A stretch of 35,713 bases of DNA from Ruminococcaceae bacterium OttesenSCG-928-L11 (GTDB lineage Bacteria > Bacillota > Clostridia > Oscillospirales > Ruminococcaceae): contig JAJDGX010000015.1 in NCBI GenBank assembly GCA_030265885.1, positions 1 through 35,713 on the forward strand. The letters run 5' to 3'. The notes under the pieces were generated by a model, which was given only the letters and a program-made list of their open reading frames with translations, did no database searches and had not been told where the DNA came from. The position numbers and the translations under genes were made by a program. How positions within the stretch are numbered: the stretch's first letter is position 1; every line of letters starts with the position of its first letter. This document shows, piece by piece, positions 17,915-26,563 of this stretch.

Positions 17915-19676
17915 CGCACAATCAGACCGTGTAGATTATAGGGAGCTACTCTCTCCGCCGCCCGGCTACAAAACAGCATTTGCCACAGGGACAACCTACT
18001 CCCTTGACCTTGAAACGCTTACGGCTATCTGCGCAATCATCGGTCTTGACACCCCCGCAGACACCGAGCTTATCCAAAGTCCATTACATACACTTGAGGC
18101 CATTCGCCGCGCAAGTGGAAACCTTTTAATATTCTGCCAGAGTGGGCAGATTAAATGCCCGGATAAGCCGAACAAGCTGTTGCCTCTGCTCGAAAACTGT
18201 GTGAGCGAAGTCAGTCTTGCAAACAAGAAATCCTTTCACCCCAAAACATGGTTCTTGAGATATACCGCCGAGGGTCTGCCGGATAAATTCCGCATGATTG
18301 TCTTGTCGCGCAACCTCACCTTTGACCGCAGTTGGGATGTTGCCCTGCGCCTTGATAGTGCAGGTAAAGGCGATGCAGTATTGGAGCAATACGAAACGAC
18401 AGGAGATGCAATCAGCTCTTTTCTCCAGTGGCTTCAACAAAACTTGCGGGCGCATAATAACGCTCTAAAGGCAAAGCGAAAAAAGCTGACCTCGCTTGCG
18501 GAAGAACTGCCGAAAACAAACTGGAAATCATTCGGCAAGGAGTTTGCAGGCTTCGACTTCATCCCCTATGGCATCCAGGGTCCGTCTACTGACAACTTAG
18601 GCGAAAGTTTTCACAAGATGTTTGTTATTTCTCCGTTTCTTAGTAAAAGTGTGATTGAGGGATTTGCCAAAAACCGTCTGACAAATCCGGATTGCACACT
18701 GATTACGAGAAAATCAGAGCTTTATAAACTGGATAGCGAATTGCTCACGGCATTCAACACATATACCATCAAGGATGATGTGGTCGATGGCGAACAGCGT
18801 ATTTCAGAAACAGGAGATTTCAAAACGCAGGATATCCATGCCAAGGTCTATCTGCGCACAAAATGGTCAGATAGTGAGCTTTATGTCGGTTCGGCCAACG
18901 CAAGCTACAACGCTTTTCATGGTGGAAATGTTGAGTGTATGATTGCCCTTTGGGGAAAGCAACGATATTTGAATGTCGATAAGCTAAAGCAAGACTTGTT
19001 CGGCACGGATGAAAGGGCAAACCCCTTTGAGAAGGCTCTGCCGATGGACTACACTCAGCCAGACGAGGATACCACCGTTTCAATGCTCGAAACGGCTATC
19101 CGAGATTTCTGCTCTCTGCGCAAGTCGGCAGTTGTATCTGGCGAAGATAGTTACACCATCACTGTCACATCAAAGTCCTTCCAATGCGATGCGCAACTGA
19201 CACTCTCACCGCTCATGCGGGATAAGACAGAGGTGTTCTCTGAATCTATGACTTTTTCAGGACTTAGATTGCGTGATTTATCTGAGTGGTATGTTGTCAC
19301 CGCAAAAAGCCGGGGCAAAGAACTCAGTCGTGTGCTGAAGATTCAAACCGACCGTATTCCGTATAATCGGGATTCGGCTGTGTTCAGTGACGTTGTGAAA
19401 GATAGAAACGCATTTCTGCACTATATAGCATTTTTGTTGAGTGACGATTATCTTACTGCTTTTCTTGACAGTATAAAGAAAGGTAGCGGCGATTACCAGT
19501 TCCTAAACACTAGCTTTGACGCACCCATTTTGTATGAGCGTATGCTAAAGGCAGCGGCAAACGATAAGGACAGCCTTCGTGAAATCCGGGCTGTTATCGC
19601 CTTGGCAAATGACAATGTTGTTCCGCAGGAGTTTCTCCGGCTGTATGAGCAATTTGAAAAGGTGGTAAAGAAGTGA
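17907..19676 (+). CDS. Phospholipase D-family (HKD) nuclease-like protein
   Basis: 589 residues from the ATG at 17907, which has GAGGGGGCGG upstream; an in-frame ATG at 17862 lies inside the preceding gene without such a site. Two HKD-like motifs are visible. One is at H111-P-K113, followed by SRNLTFDRSWD. The other is at H311-A-K313, followed by a GSANAS segment (YVGSANASYN). The pair is the layout of a two-motif PLD active site. Bacterial PLD proteins next to helicases are usually nucleases, as in DISARM DrmC and several R-M-like systems, rather than lipases. No signal peptide is seen. The stop overlaps the helicase GTG start by 4 bases (GTGA). Confidence 0.87.
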   Translation: MLNAQSDRVDYRELLSPPPGYKTAFATGTTYSLDLETLTAICAIIGLDTPADTELIQSPLHTLEAIRRASGNLLIFCQSGQIKCPDKPNKLLPLLENCVSEVSLANKKSFHPKTWFLRYTAEGLPDKFRMIVLSRNLTFDRSWDVALRLDSAGKGDAVLEQYETTGDAISSFLQWLQQNLRAHNNALKAKRKKLTSLAEELPKTNWKSFGKEFAGFDFIPYGIQGPSTDNLGESFHKMFVISPFLSKSVIEGFAKNRLTNPDCTLITRKSELYKLDSELLTAFNTYTIKDDVVDGEQRISETGDFKTQDIHAKVYLRTKWSDSELYVGSANASYNAFHGGNVECMIALWGKQRYLNVDKLKQDLFGTDERANPFEKALPMDYTQPDEDTTVSMLETAIRDFCSLRKSAVVSGEDSYTITVTSKSFQCDAQLTLSPLMRDKTEVFSESMTFSGLRLRDLSEWYVVTAKSRGKELSRVLKIQTDRIPYNRDSAVFSDVVKDRNAFLHYIAFLLSDDYLTAFLDSIKKGSGDYQFLNTSFDAPILYERMLKAAANDKDSLREIRAVIALANDNVVPQEFLRLYEQFEKVVKK

Positions 19677-22546
19677 ACGCAGTTCTGCTTCCCGAAAGAG
19701 AAACCGCTATTTTATCGGAATTAAAAGACTTTCAGCGCGCAACCGTAGAACGTGTCTACGAATTATTTCGGTCGCAGCAGAACCGCGTCCTCGTTGCCGA
19801 TGAGGTCGGGTTAGGCAAGACCTTAATTGCAAAAGGTGTCATTGCCAAGCTCGCCAATTACCATAAGCAGACCGGCGATGACCTTTTCAAGGTGCTCTAC
19901 ATATGCTCAAATTCTTCTATCGCCAATCAGAATATCCGCAAGCTCAAAATCTACGATGGCGTCACCGTGGATGGTGTTTCAGATACAAGGCTCTCTATGC
20001 AGCATTTGAAAATCTTTGAGCAGGAAAACGACCTTGCGGTTCGTGAGGGCTACATTCAGCTTATCCCCCTCACACCGGCGACCTCGTTTAACTTGACAAG
20101 TGGGCAAGGTAATGCGCCTGAGCGCGCATTGATTTATACGGTGCTTTCGCATATGCCGGAGTTTGAGGCGTGTGAGGAAAATCTACGCTCTTTTTTCACC
20201 CAGTGGGCAACAAAGGGTTTTGACTGGTATGCTGATGAAATGGAGCGGCGTGTCAGCGCCTGCAACAGCCAGTCAAACGGAAAGTATCTGCAAGACCTGA
20301 CAGATGAAGTCCGCGCCAAATTGTCGCCGGAACTAATCTGCGAAATCATAAATGGACAAATAGAATCCATTTCCAAGCTCCGAGTTATCTTTGCACAGAT
20401 TAGCATTGAGCGTCTCGACCCCGACCTCATTATCATGGACGAATTTCAGCGGTTTCGTGAGCTGCTACACGCATCGGAGGATAGCGAAACAGGTATGCTT
20501 GCCAGTGCCTTCTTGGGTGGCAGAGATACCAATACACTTCTGCTTTCCGCGACACCATATAAGTTATACCAGACCCTTGAAGAAGCCGCTGAAAGCGGTG
20601 TAGATGAGCACTATGGCGAGTTTTTAGAACTAATGCGCTTTTTGTTCTCTGATGATGAAAAGAACCGCAGATTTGAGGCAACATGGGGCGACTATTCAGG
20701 TTCACTGCGTGAAGTATCATCAGACTTTGGAACGGTACTTCACATCAAAAACCAGGCTGAGGGGGAAATGTACAGCGGAATGTGCCGCACAGAGCGTCTG
20801 CTGATCGATGGAAGTGGAAGCTTCATAGATGACCATGCCGCCAAGACCTCGATTGGCATCACCGGGGCGGATATAGAGTCCTTTATTACAGCCGAAAACC
20901 TCAGCGACACTGTGAGTATCCCTGTTGAGTATGTGAAATCCTGCCCTTACCTGCTATCGTTCATGGAGAATTACAAGTACAAGGCAGATGTTAAAAAGCT
21001 AAGACCGGAGTTTACACGGTCTCAGCGAAATATGCTTTTTGTTGACGAGCGAAAATTGCGTAGCTATGACCCACTCCCTGCGAACAACGCCCGATTATCG
21101 CAGCTCATGGATATTGCTCTTGCGGATGGTGCTGAAAATCTCCTTTGGGTTCCGCCGTCTATCCCATACTACAAGCCGGAGGGCATTTTCAAGGGCATGG
21201 AGAACTTCTCGAAAGTGTTGGTCTTTTCAGCATGGGAGATGGTTCCGCGCATGATTGCCTGCACCGTATCCTATGAATGTGAAAGGAAAACAGTCGGCAA
21301 GCTGTACGCCGTCGAGAGCGTAAAATGGGGCAAGGGCTACTTTAACAACACAGATAAGAAACGCCGCCGCTTTCCACAACCAAGGCTAACCGAGGGCAGA
21401 GACCGAACGCTAACCCAAGCCAATGACTTCTTGGCAGATATCTATACCCCGATAAACTTCATGGGGCAACCCGTGAAGCAGATTAAGCGGCAACTCCTGC
21501 CAGAAATCGCATCACATCTTGATGAGCTTCAAGCGCAGTACAATCTCCCTGCGCGGGGCGGCAAAAAGGCTTTGCTGGATATCTACACAGACATGGCGAT
21601 TGGCTCTCCGGCAATATGTGCGCTACGCTTGTTTCATGGCAACAGAACTCTTGCAGAGAAGTTTGCAAGAGAGGTCGTGGGTATGTTTGACAAACCGGAG
21701 GGCATTGCGGCTGTCGAACTGGGCTACGGCAAAAGCGATGATGCTCATTACCGAAACGTGCTCAAATATTGTGTGGACGGCAATTTTGCCGCAATGCTTG
21801 ATGAATATGCACATATTCTGAATGATAATAACACGCAGAGCCTTTGTAATCAAATGTGCGAGGCGATGGGGGCTGTTACCGCCAGCTATTCCATCGACAC
21901 CTATCAAAGCTTTACTGGCAATAAAAAAGAGCAAATCCGTATGCGTTCCCATTATGCAGCAGGATTCTATCAGACACAGAGCGATGAAAAGACCTCACAG
22001 CGCAAAGAAAACTTGCGAACTGCGTTCAATGCACCCTTTCGTCCTTTTGTACTGGCTACGACATCCATCGGACAGGAGGGCTTAGACTTTCATAACTACG
22101 CCAGAAAGGTCATGCACTGGAATCTGCCGCACAACCCCATCGACCTTGAGCAGCGTGAGGGGCGTATCAATCGCTACAAATGTCTCGCCATTCGCCAAAG
22201 CCTGGCGCAGAAATACAAGGGCATTGAGTTTTTCGAGGATGTCTGGAATGAAGTGTTTGAACACGCGCTGAAGGACAAAGATAAAGATGCACCGGAGCTT
22301 GTGCCCTATTGGTGCTTACCGGATGGCGCTGTGAAAATCGAACGCATCATTCCTATGTATCCATACAGTAAAGACAGAGCGGTTTATGAGCGGCTTTTGA
22401 AAATCCTTTCGCTGTATCGGGTGACTATGGGACAAGCCAGACAAGAGGAACTTCTTGAGTATCTATTCAATAACTGGGATGCCGATGAACTTATGGAACT
22501 GTTCATCAATCTCAGTCCCGTTACCAAGGGGGAGCATCATGAATAG
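19673..22546 (+). CDS. SNF2/DEAD-like superfamily 2 helicase coupled to the PLD gene
   Basis: 957 residues, GTG start overlapping the PLD stop. Motif I is DEVGLGKT (43-50), preceded by a KDFQRATVERV Q-motif-like stretch. Motif II is DEFQ (256-259), an unusual DExQ variant, and motif III-like SATPYKLY is near 293. The C-terminal lobe contains TSIGQEGLDFHNYA (near 797) and QREGRINRYK (motif VI, near 830-838). This resembles SNF2-like translocases of phage-defence clusters. A large insertion of about 500 residues separates the two lobes and probably carries system-specific functions. It is translated in coupling with PLD upstream and with the next gene (8-base overlap). Likely role: DNA loading or translocation for the PLD nuclease, which is inference. 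Confidence 0.85.
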   Translation: MNAVLLPERETAILSELKDFQRATVERVYELFRSQQNRVLVADEVGLGKTLIAKGVIAKLANYHKQTGDDLFKVLYICSNSSIANQNIRKLKIYDGVTVDGVSDTRLSMQHLKIFEQENDLAVREGYIQLIPLTPATSFNLTSGQGNAPERALIYTVLSHMPEFEACEENLRSFFTQWATKGFDWYADEMERRVSACNSQSNGKYLQDLTDEVRAKLSPELICEIINGQIESISKLRVIFAQISIERLDPDLIIMDEFQRFRELLHASEDSETGMLASAFLGGRDTNTLLLSATPYKLYQTLEEAAESGVDEHYGEFLELMRFLFSDDEKNRRFEATWGDYSGSLREVSSDFGTVLHIKNQAEGEMYSGMCRTERLLIDGSGSFIDDHAAKTSIGITGADIESFITAENLSDTVSIPVEYVKSCPYLLSFMENYKYKADVKKLRPEFTRSQRNMLFVDERKLRSYDPLPANNARLSQLMDIALADGAENLLWVPPSIPYYKPEGIFKGMENFSKVLVFSAWEMVPRMIACTVSYECERKTVGKLYAVESVKWGKGYFNNTDKKRRRFPQPRLTEGRDRTLTQANDFLADIYTPINFMGQPVKQIKRQLLPEIASHLDELQAQYNLPARGGKKALLDIYTDMAIGSPAICALRLFHGNRTLAEKFAREVVGMFDKPEGIAAVELGYGKSDDAHYRNVLKYCVDGNFAAMLDEYAHILNDNNTQSLCNQMCEAMGAVTASYSIDTYQSFTGNKKEQIRMRSHYAAGFYQTQSDEKTSQRKENLRTAFNAPFRPFVLATTSIGQEGLDFHNYARKVMHWNLPHNPIDLEQREGRINRYKCLAIRQSLAQKYKGIEFFEDVWNEVFEHALKDKDKDAPELVPYWCLPDGAVKIERIIPMYPYSKDRAVYERLLKILSLYRVTMGQARQEELLEYLFNNWDADELMELFINLSPVTKGEHHE

Positions 22547-23219
22547 CGTGGTATTCTGCAAAATATCCAGCATGAAGTTTTATAAAGGCGCAAGCAACAA
22601 AGATCAGCCATTTAATGGCGGCAGTTTTGTAGAAGCAAATGGTTATGGACATGAAGAATACAATTTCTACACGCGAGATATTCCCTTTGGTTGGGAAGAT
22701 AATTCCGGTGCAGTACCGGAGGGAGAATATTGCCTTGGATTTGTTGAAACCAAAAGCACGAACAAGGCAAAAAGCAATCAGCTTCATGTTGAAAAAATCC
22801 TTGGCTTTGGCGGCGATTTCAAAAAGGAACCCTGCGTTAGCGGCGTAACGGTTGTGTGGTGTGCTACCTCTGACCGAAATGAAACATCCGTAGTTGGTTG
22901 GTATAAAAACGCCATTGTCTTTCGCGAATATCAGATGTTCACAGACGAGAATAAGGAAGAACGATTTTATAATGTTCTTGCACGAGCATCTGATTGCGTT
23001 CTGTTGCCACAAGGCACTCGTAATCGCCATATTTGGAATGTACCCTCGAAGAAATACACACGGGCATTCGGCTTCGGCCAGTCCATGCTCTGGTATGCCG
23101 GCGAGGAGAAAGCGTTACCGTTCGTGCAACGTCTGATGGATAACATCAATAATTACAGTGACGAGAGCTGGCTGTATACATTCGCAGACGGGCAAGCACC
23201 TTTAGAGGGTGGAAGATGA
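22539..23219 (+). CDS. Conserved protein of unknown family with a VVGWYKNA motif
   Basis: 226 residues from the ATG at 22539, which overlaps the helicase stop by 8 bases and has GGGGGAG just upstream. The N-terminus (FCKISSMKFYKGASNKDQPF, then GGSFVEANGYGHEEYNF) and a central VVGWYKNAIVFRE segment resemble domains I associate with nuclease and R-M accessory proteins. The aromatic-rich composition would suit a small-molecule or modified-base pocket (PUA/EVE-like), but I cannot assign a family. The C-terminus is helical. Its strict coupling to the helicase argues that it belongs to the same system. Function: unknown; a recognition or specificity module is a guess. Confidence 0.6.
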   Translation: MNSVVFCKISSMKFYKGASNKDQPFNGGSFVEANGYGHEEYNFYTRDIPFGWEDNSGAVPEGEYCLGFVETKSTNKAKSNQLHVEKILGFGGDFKKEPCVSGVTVVWCATSDRNETSVVGWYKNAIVFREYQMFTDENKEERFYNVLARASDCVLLPQGTRNRHIWNVPSKKYTRAFGFGQSMLWYAGEEKALPFVQRLMDNINNYSDESWLYTFADGQAPLEGGR

Positions 23220-23238
23220 GCGAGGAGCATAAGCTAAA

Positions 23239-23907
23239 ATGAAGATTGCAACATGGAATATAGAGCGGCTTAGGTATAAAAACAAGCTAGAGGAAATCAC
23301 CGGGCATTGCGAACAAAGTGCTGCCGATATTCTAGTGCTAACCGAATTCGATACTCAACTTCGTCTGAACTATAAGTCCTGCCACAGTACATTACCGCTG
23401 CATGATACAAAGCTCTACAAACCCTCAGAGCGCCGGGTTCAAATTTACACGAACTATAATCTTGTGGCAAAGCACCCTACTTTCGATGAGCAAACAGCAA
23501 CCTGCGTGGAGGTTGAAGCTCCGTTTGGCAGCCTATTGGTTTACGGTGCAATCATCGGAATTTTCGGCAATCGCAATGCAAGCTTCTCGGAGGACTTGGC
23601 TTGTATCACAAAAGACGTTGCGCTTCTTGCAAAGAGCAAGAAACCGCTACTAATATGCGGCGATTATAACATGACTTTCTCGGACAATTATTACTTCACA
23701 GCAAGGGGCAGAGAAATGATTGAGGAAATGCTCTTAACGAACGGGCTCACCTTGCTAACGCGAAGTCTGCCGGAGTGCATTGACCATATCGCCTTGTCCG
23801 AAAGTGTCGCCAAAGGGTTTTCTGTTTATTGCAGTGAGTGGAATCAATCAAAAAGGCTTTCTGACCATAAGGGTGTTGCTGTGGAGCTCACGGAGGATAT
23901 GATATGA
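23239..23907 (+). CDS. Endonuclease/exonuclease/phosphatase-fold (EEP) protein
   Basis: 222 residues with the EEP (ExoIII/DNase I-like) motif series: WNIERL (6-11), the metal-binding glutamate in LTEFD (near 34-38), CGDYNMTF (near 140), IDHIALS, and the C-terminal SDHKGVAVEL. All the usual acidic, Asn and His residues of the active site look present. This fold hydrolyses phosphodiester or phosphate bonds in DNA, RNA, nucleotides or phosphoinositides. No signal peptide, so probably cytoplasmic, which favours a nuclease. It starts 19 bases after the preceding stop, with GAGGAG at about 23222, and overlaps the DUF1643 gene by 4 bases (ATGA). It adds a further nuclease to the cluster. Confidence 0.85.
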   Translation: MKIATWNIERLRYKNKLEEITGHCEQSAADILVLTEFDTQLRLNYKSCHSTLPLHDTKLYKPSERRVQIYTNYNLVAKHPTFDEQTATCVEVEAPFGSLLVYGAIIGIFGNRNASFSEDLACITKDVALLAKSKKPLLICGDYNMTFSDNYYFTARGREMIEEMLLTNGLTLLTRSLPECIDHIALSESVAKGFSVYCSEWNQSKRLSDHKGVAVELTEDMI

Positions 23908-24455
23908 ACTACACATGGGAGAGAAAACCTGACCTTTACAAAGGCGATGACAGCACCCGATTTTTGCTCGGCGTCACAGGCAGAAACCCGCTCGTGTGCT
24001 TTGGCGTGAATCCAAGCACGGCAAATAACGATTACGCCGACAAAACGATGCACATGGTCGAGCAAATCGCAAAACGAAACGACTATGATGGGTGGATTAT
24101 GCTCAATCTATATCCGCTTCGCGACAAAAATCCTAAATGCTTACCACCTCAAATGGACACCATCCTGCATGAGCAGAATTTAGAGCATATACGAGGGATA
24201 TTAAGCCATCGAGGTCTTACACTGTGGGCGGCCTGGGGTGAACCGATTGCGGTTCAGCCTTATTTAACCGTCTGTCTGCAAGAAATACATAAGATTGTGG
24301 ACGAGTGCGAGTGCAACTGGGTTTCCTTTGGAAAGCAAGATGATGATGGCACTATCAAGGCCACAACAACCACTAACCATCCTCGCCATCCATCGCGGCT
24401 TCCGCTTTTGGCAAAGCCAAAGACTTATAATGTGACACACTATTTCAAGGAGTGA
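23904..24455 (+). CDS. DUF1643-family protein
   Basis: 183 residues. The pattern is typical of DUF1643: RFLLGV, then FGVNPSTANNDYADKTMHMV, an IMLNLYPLRDKNP segment, and TLWAAWGEPI near residue 110. The C-terminus has HPRHPSRLPL. The biochemical function of the family is unknown; its members are found in phages, mobile elements and defence islands. The GVNPSTA and NLYP blocks could form a nucleotide- or base-binding pocket, a guess from conservation alone. It is coupled to the EEP gene by an ATGA overlap and is followed one base after its stop by the GIY-YIG gene. Confidence 0.85.
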   Translation: MNYTWERKPDLYKGDDSTRFLLGVTGRNPLVCFGVNPSTANNDYADKTMHMVEQIAKRNDYDGWIMLNLYPLRDKNPKCLPPQMDTILHEQNLEHIRGILSHRGLTLWAAWGEPIAVQPYLTVCLQEIHKIVDECECNWVSFGKQDDDGTIKATTTTNHPRHPSRLPLLAKPKTYNVTHYFKE

Positions 24456-24456
24456 T

Positions 24457-24912
24457 ATGATGGATTTTGTATCTGAGTTCCGCCAGTACATAAGCAGTGT
24501 AACAACCGCACTCGGCAAGCCGCTTGACGATAGTAGCTATGAAATAATTGACCGCGGCGTTCCGCATAAACCCGCAGGACTTCCATTCGGAAAGATGGGG
24601 GTTTATACGTTTTGGTACAATGGGCGATTCCTGAAAATCGGCAAAGCCGGCCCGAACAGCGATGCGCGGTTTCGCAGTCAGCACTACGGATTTAATGCCG
24701 CCTCTACGCTCGCGGGGTCAATTATGAGCGACAGCGAAATGTTGGCGCTTGGTATTACCGAGGGAGATGCCGGGGATTGGATAAAGAAGAATTGTCGGAG
24801 AATAGACATCTTGATTGATGCAAGCGTTGGCATTTTCGCCCTTGAACTTGTAGAGGGTATATTGCACTATGTCTACGAACCGAAATACGAGGGATTTAAG
24901 ACGCAACGCTAA
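24457..24912 (+). CDS. Small GIY-YIG-like nuclease-domain protein
   Basis: 151 residues. GIY-YIG elements: GVYTFWYN (48-55), KIGKAG (60-65), R71 with RFRSQHY, and a candidate catalytic Glu (E130 or E133) in ALELVEGILHYVY. The N-terminal ~45 residues are a helical cap. Tandem ATGs at 24457 and 24460 both follow AAGGAG at 24448-24453, so the start is uncertain by one codon. This is the last gene of the coupled run from 16739. An 83-base gap follows it, with a weak stem (GTCGC/GCGAC near 24916-24932). Likely a DNA endonuclease; substrate unknown. It differs from the GIY-YIG/DUF4357 protein at 12367. Confidence 0.75.
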   Translation: MMDFVSEFRQYISSVTTALGKPLDDSSYEIIDRGVPHKPAGLPFGKMGVYTFWYNGRFLKIGKAGPNSDARFRSQHYGFNAASTLAGSIMSDSEMLALGITEGDAGDWIKKNCRRIDILIDASVGIFALELVEGILHYVYEPKYEGFKTQR

Positions 24913-24995
24913 CTTGTCGCCCGCCAAGCGACCTTTCCCCCGCGGGTCTACGTTATACTCTGTTCATAACCCAAAATGAACGGAGGAAACCCCCT

Positions 24996-25658
24996 ATGAA
25001 AACGAACCTGACAGAACTCATCTTTATCCTCGACCGCAGCGGGTCGATGAGCGGCTTGGAGAGCGATACCATCGGCGGCTTCAACTCCATGCTTGCAAAA
25101 CAGCAAGCCGAGGATGGTGAATGTCGTATCACGACTGTGTTGTTTGACAACCAGTACGAGCTCTTGCACGACCGAATTGACATTAAGGCGGTAAGTCCGA
25201 TTACAGAGCGCGAATATTTTGTGCGCGGCAACACGGCGCTACTTGATGCAGTGGGTAAAACCATCAACAAAATCGGCGGCGTTCAGAAGAACACAGCAGA
25301 GGAATACCGCGCCGACAAGGTACTGTTCGTCATCACCACGGACGGCATGGAAAATGCAAGTCGTGAGTTTGACTACGATAAAATCAAGTCGATGATAGAG
25401 CGGCAGAAGTCAAAATACGGTTGGGAGTTCATCTTCCTCGGTGCAAATATTGATGCTGTGGAGGTTGCAGACCGATTTGGTATTGCACGAAACCGTGCGC
25501 AAAACTTCCACAACGACAGCGAGGGAATTGAGCTCAATTATAGTGTTGTAAGCGAAACGGTTTCGGCGTTCCGCATGGCTCCGGCGCAGGCACCTCTTGC
25601 CGATGACTGGAGCGTGAAGATAGAAGCAGATTTTGCAAAGCGCGGGAGGGAAAAGTAA
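24996..25658 (+). CDS. VWA-domain (TerY-like) protein
   Basis: 220 residues, essentially one von Willebrand factor A domain. The MIDAS metal site is D13-x-S15-x-S17 in ILDRSGSMSG; further MIDAS-type elements are NTALLD (near 78) and TDGMEN (near 112). No signal peptide or membrane helix, so an intracellular metal-dependent adhesion/scaffold protein. It starts after GGAGG at 24982-24986. A possible -10 box (TATACT, 24954-24959) lies upstream without a good -35. The stop overlaps the ADP-ribosylglycohydrolase start by one base (TAATG), so the two are probably an operon. Its function with the hydrolase is not established. Confidence 0.88.
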   Translation: MKTNLTELIFILDRSGSMSGLESDTIGGFNSMLAKQQAEDGECRITTVLFDNQYELLHDRIDIKAVSPITEREYFVRGNTALLDAVGKTINKIGGVQKNTAEEYRADKVLFVITTDGMENASREFDYDKIKSMIERQKSKYGWEFIFLGANIDAVEVADRFGIARNRAQNFHNDSEGIELNYSVVSETVSAFRMAPAQAPLADDWSVKIEADFAKRGREK

Positions 25659-26542
25659 TGTTGGGTGCAATCATTGGCGACATCGTAGGCTCGGTCTACG
25701 AATGGAACAACATCAAGACAAAGGATTTTCCACTTTTTACGGATAAATGTTTTTTCACAGATGATACAGTGATGACAATTGCCATTGCAGACGCTATCAT
25801 GCAAGGCGAACAAGAAACTCGCGGCAGCGGGATTGATTCCTACGGCAGTGTGTATGTTGCACCGGATATTTTCATCGACAGCATGAAGAAATGGGGGCAG
25901 CGTTACCCAAACTCCGGCTACGGCAGTCGGTTCGGCGCGTGGCTCCACTCGGATGACCGTGAGCCGTACAACTCCTGGGGCAATGGTTCTGCCATGCGCG
26001 TGGCCGCCTGCGGGTGGGTCGTGCAGCTACAACAGTTTATCCGCATGGGGTTCGATGGCGTATTGGAGCTTGCAAAGCAGAGCGCCGAGGTCACGCACAA
26101 TCATCCCGAAGGAATCAAGGGCGCACAGGCAACGGCAATGGCCATCTACTTTGCGCGCCACGGCAAGGCGCGGGGCGATATTGAGACCTACAAGGAGTAT
26201 ATTCGCCGTGACTTAGGCAAAGGCGGAATGTTCGGTATCGACTATGATTTAGGCCGCACACTGGACGAGATTCGCCCCGGTTATCGCTTCAATGAAAGCT
26301 GTCAGGAAACCGTGCCGGAAGCGATTATAGCATTCCTCGAAAGCACCGACTTTGAGGACGCCATCCGCAATGCAATCTCCCTCGGCGGCGATAGCGACAC
26401 CCTCGCTGCCATCACCGGAAGCATCGCAGAAGCAGCCTACGGCATACCGCAGGAGATAGCGGATAAGGCGCTCAGTTACCTCGATGAACCGCTCCGTGAG
26501 GTTTATAAGCGGTGGTGTGGGTTTTGCGGAGAGCGTAGTTAA
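25658..26542 (+). CDS. ADP-ribosylglycohydrolase (DraG/ARH-like)
   Basis: 294 residues. Family motifs: GAIIGDIVGSVYEW (3-16), FTDDTVMT (about 29-36, metal ligands), SWGNGSAMRV (near 106), HNHPEGIKGAQATAMAIY (near 146), and GGDSDTLAAITGSIAEA (near 246-262, the second Asp-rich metal site). All the dinuclear-metal residues appear intact. The family removes ADP-ribose from proteins or nucleic acids. It begins one base before the end of the VWA stop codon. It could reverse an ADP-ribosylating toxin or phage enzyme, but no ADP-ribosyltransferase gene is visible in the window. Confidence 0.9.
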   Translation: MLGAIIGDIVGSVYEWNNIKTKDFPLFTDKCFFTDDTVMTIAIADAIMQGEQETRGSGIDSYGSVYVAPDIFIDSMKKWGQRYPNSGYGSRFGAWLHSDDREPYNSWGNGSAMRVAACGWVVQLQQFIRMGFDGVLELAKQSAEVTHNHPEGIKGAQATAMAIYFARHGKARGDIETYKEYIRRDLGKGGMFGIDYDLGRTLDEIRPGYRFNESCQETVPEAIIAFLESTDFEDAIRNAISLGGDSDTLAAITGSIAEAAYGIPQEIADKALSYLDEPLREVYKRWCGFCGERS

Positions 26543-26563
26543 ACTATTTTGGAGGGTGAAGCC

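Noticed and set aside
16739-23219. Calling the cluster DISARM
   Set aside because: PLD plus helicase resembles DrmC/DrmA, but no DUF1998 (DrmB) protein or DISARM-type methylase is visible, and the DUF6361 protein is not a DISARM component I know.
24954-24959. TATACT as the promoter of the VWA operon
   Set aside because: There is no acceptable -35 box 16-18 bases upstream, so it is mentioned only in the gene entry.
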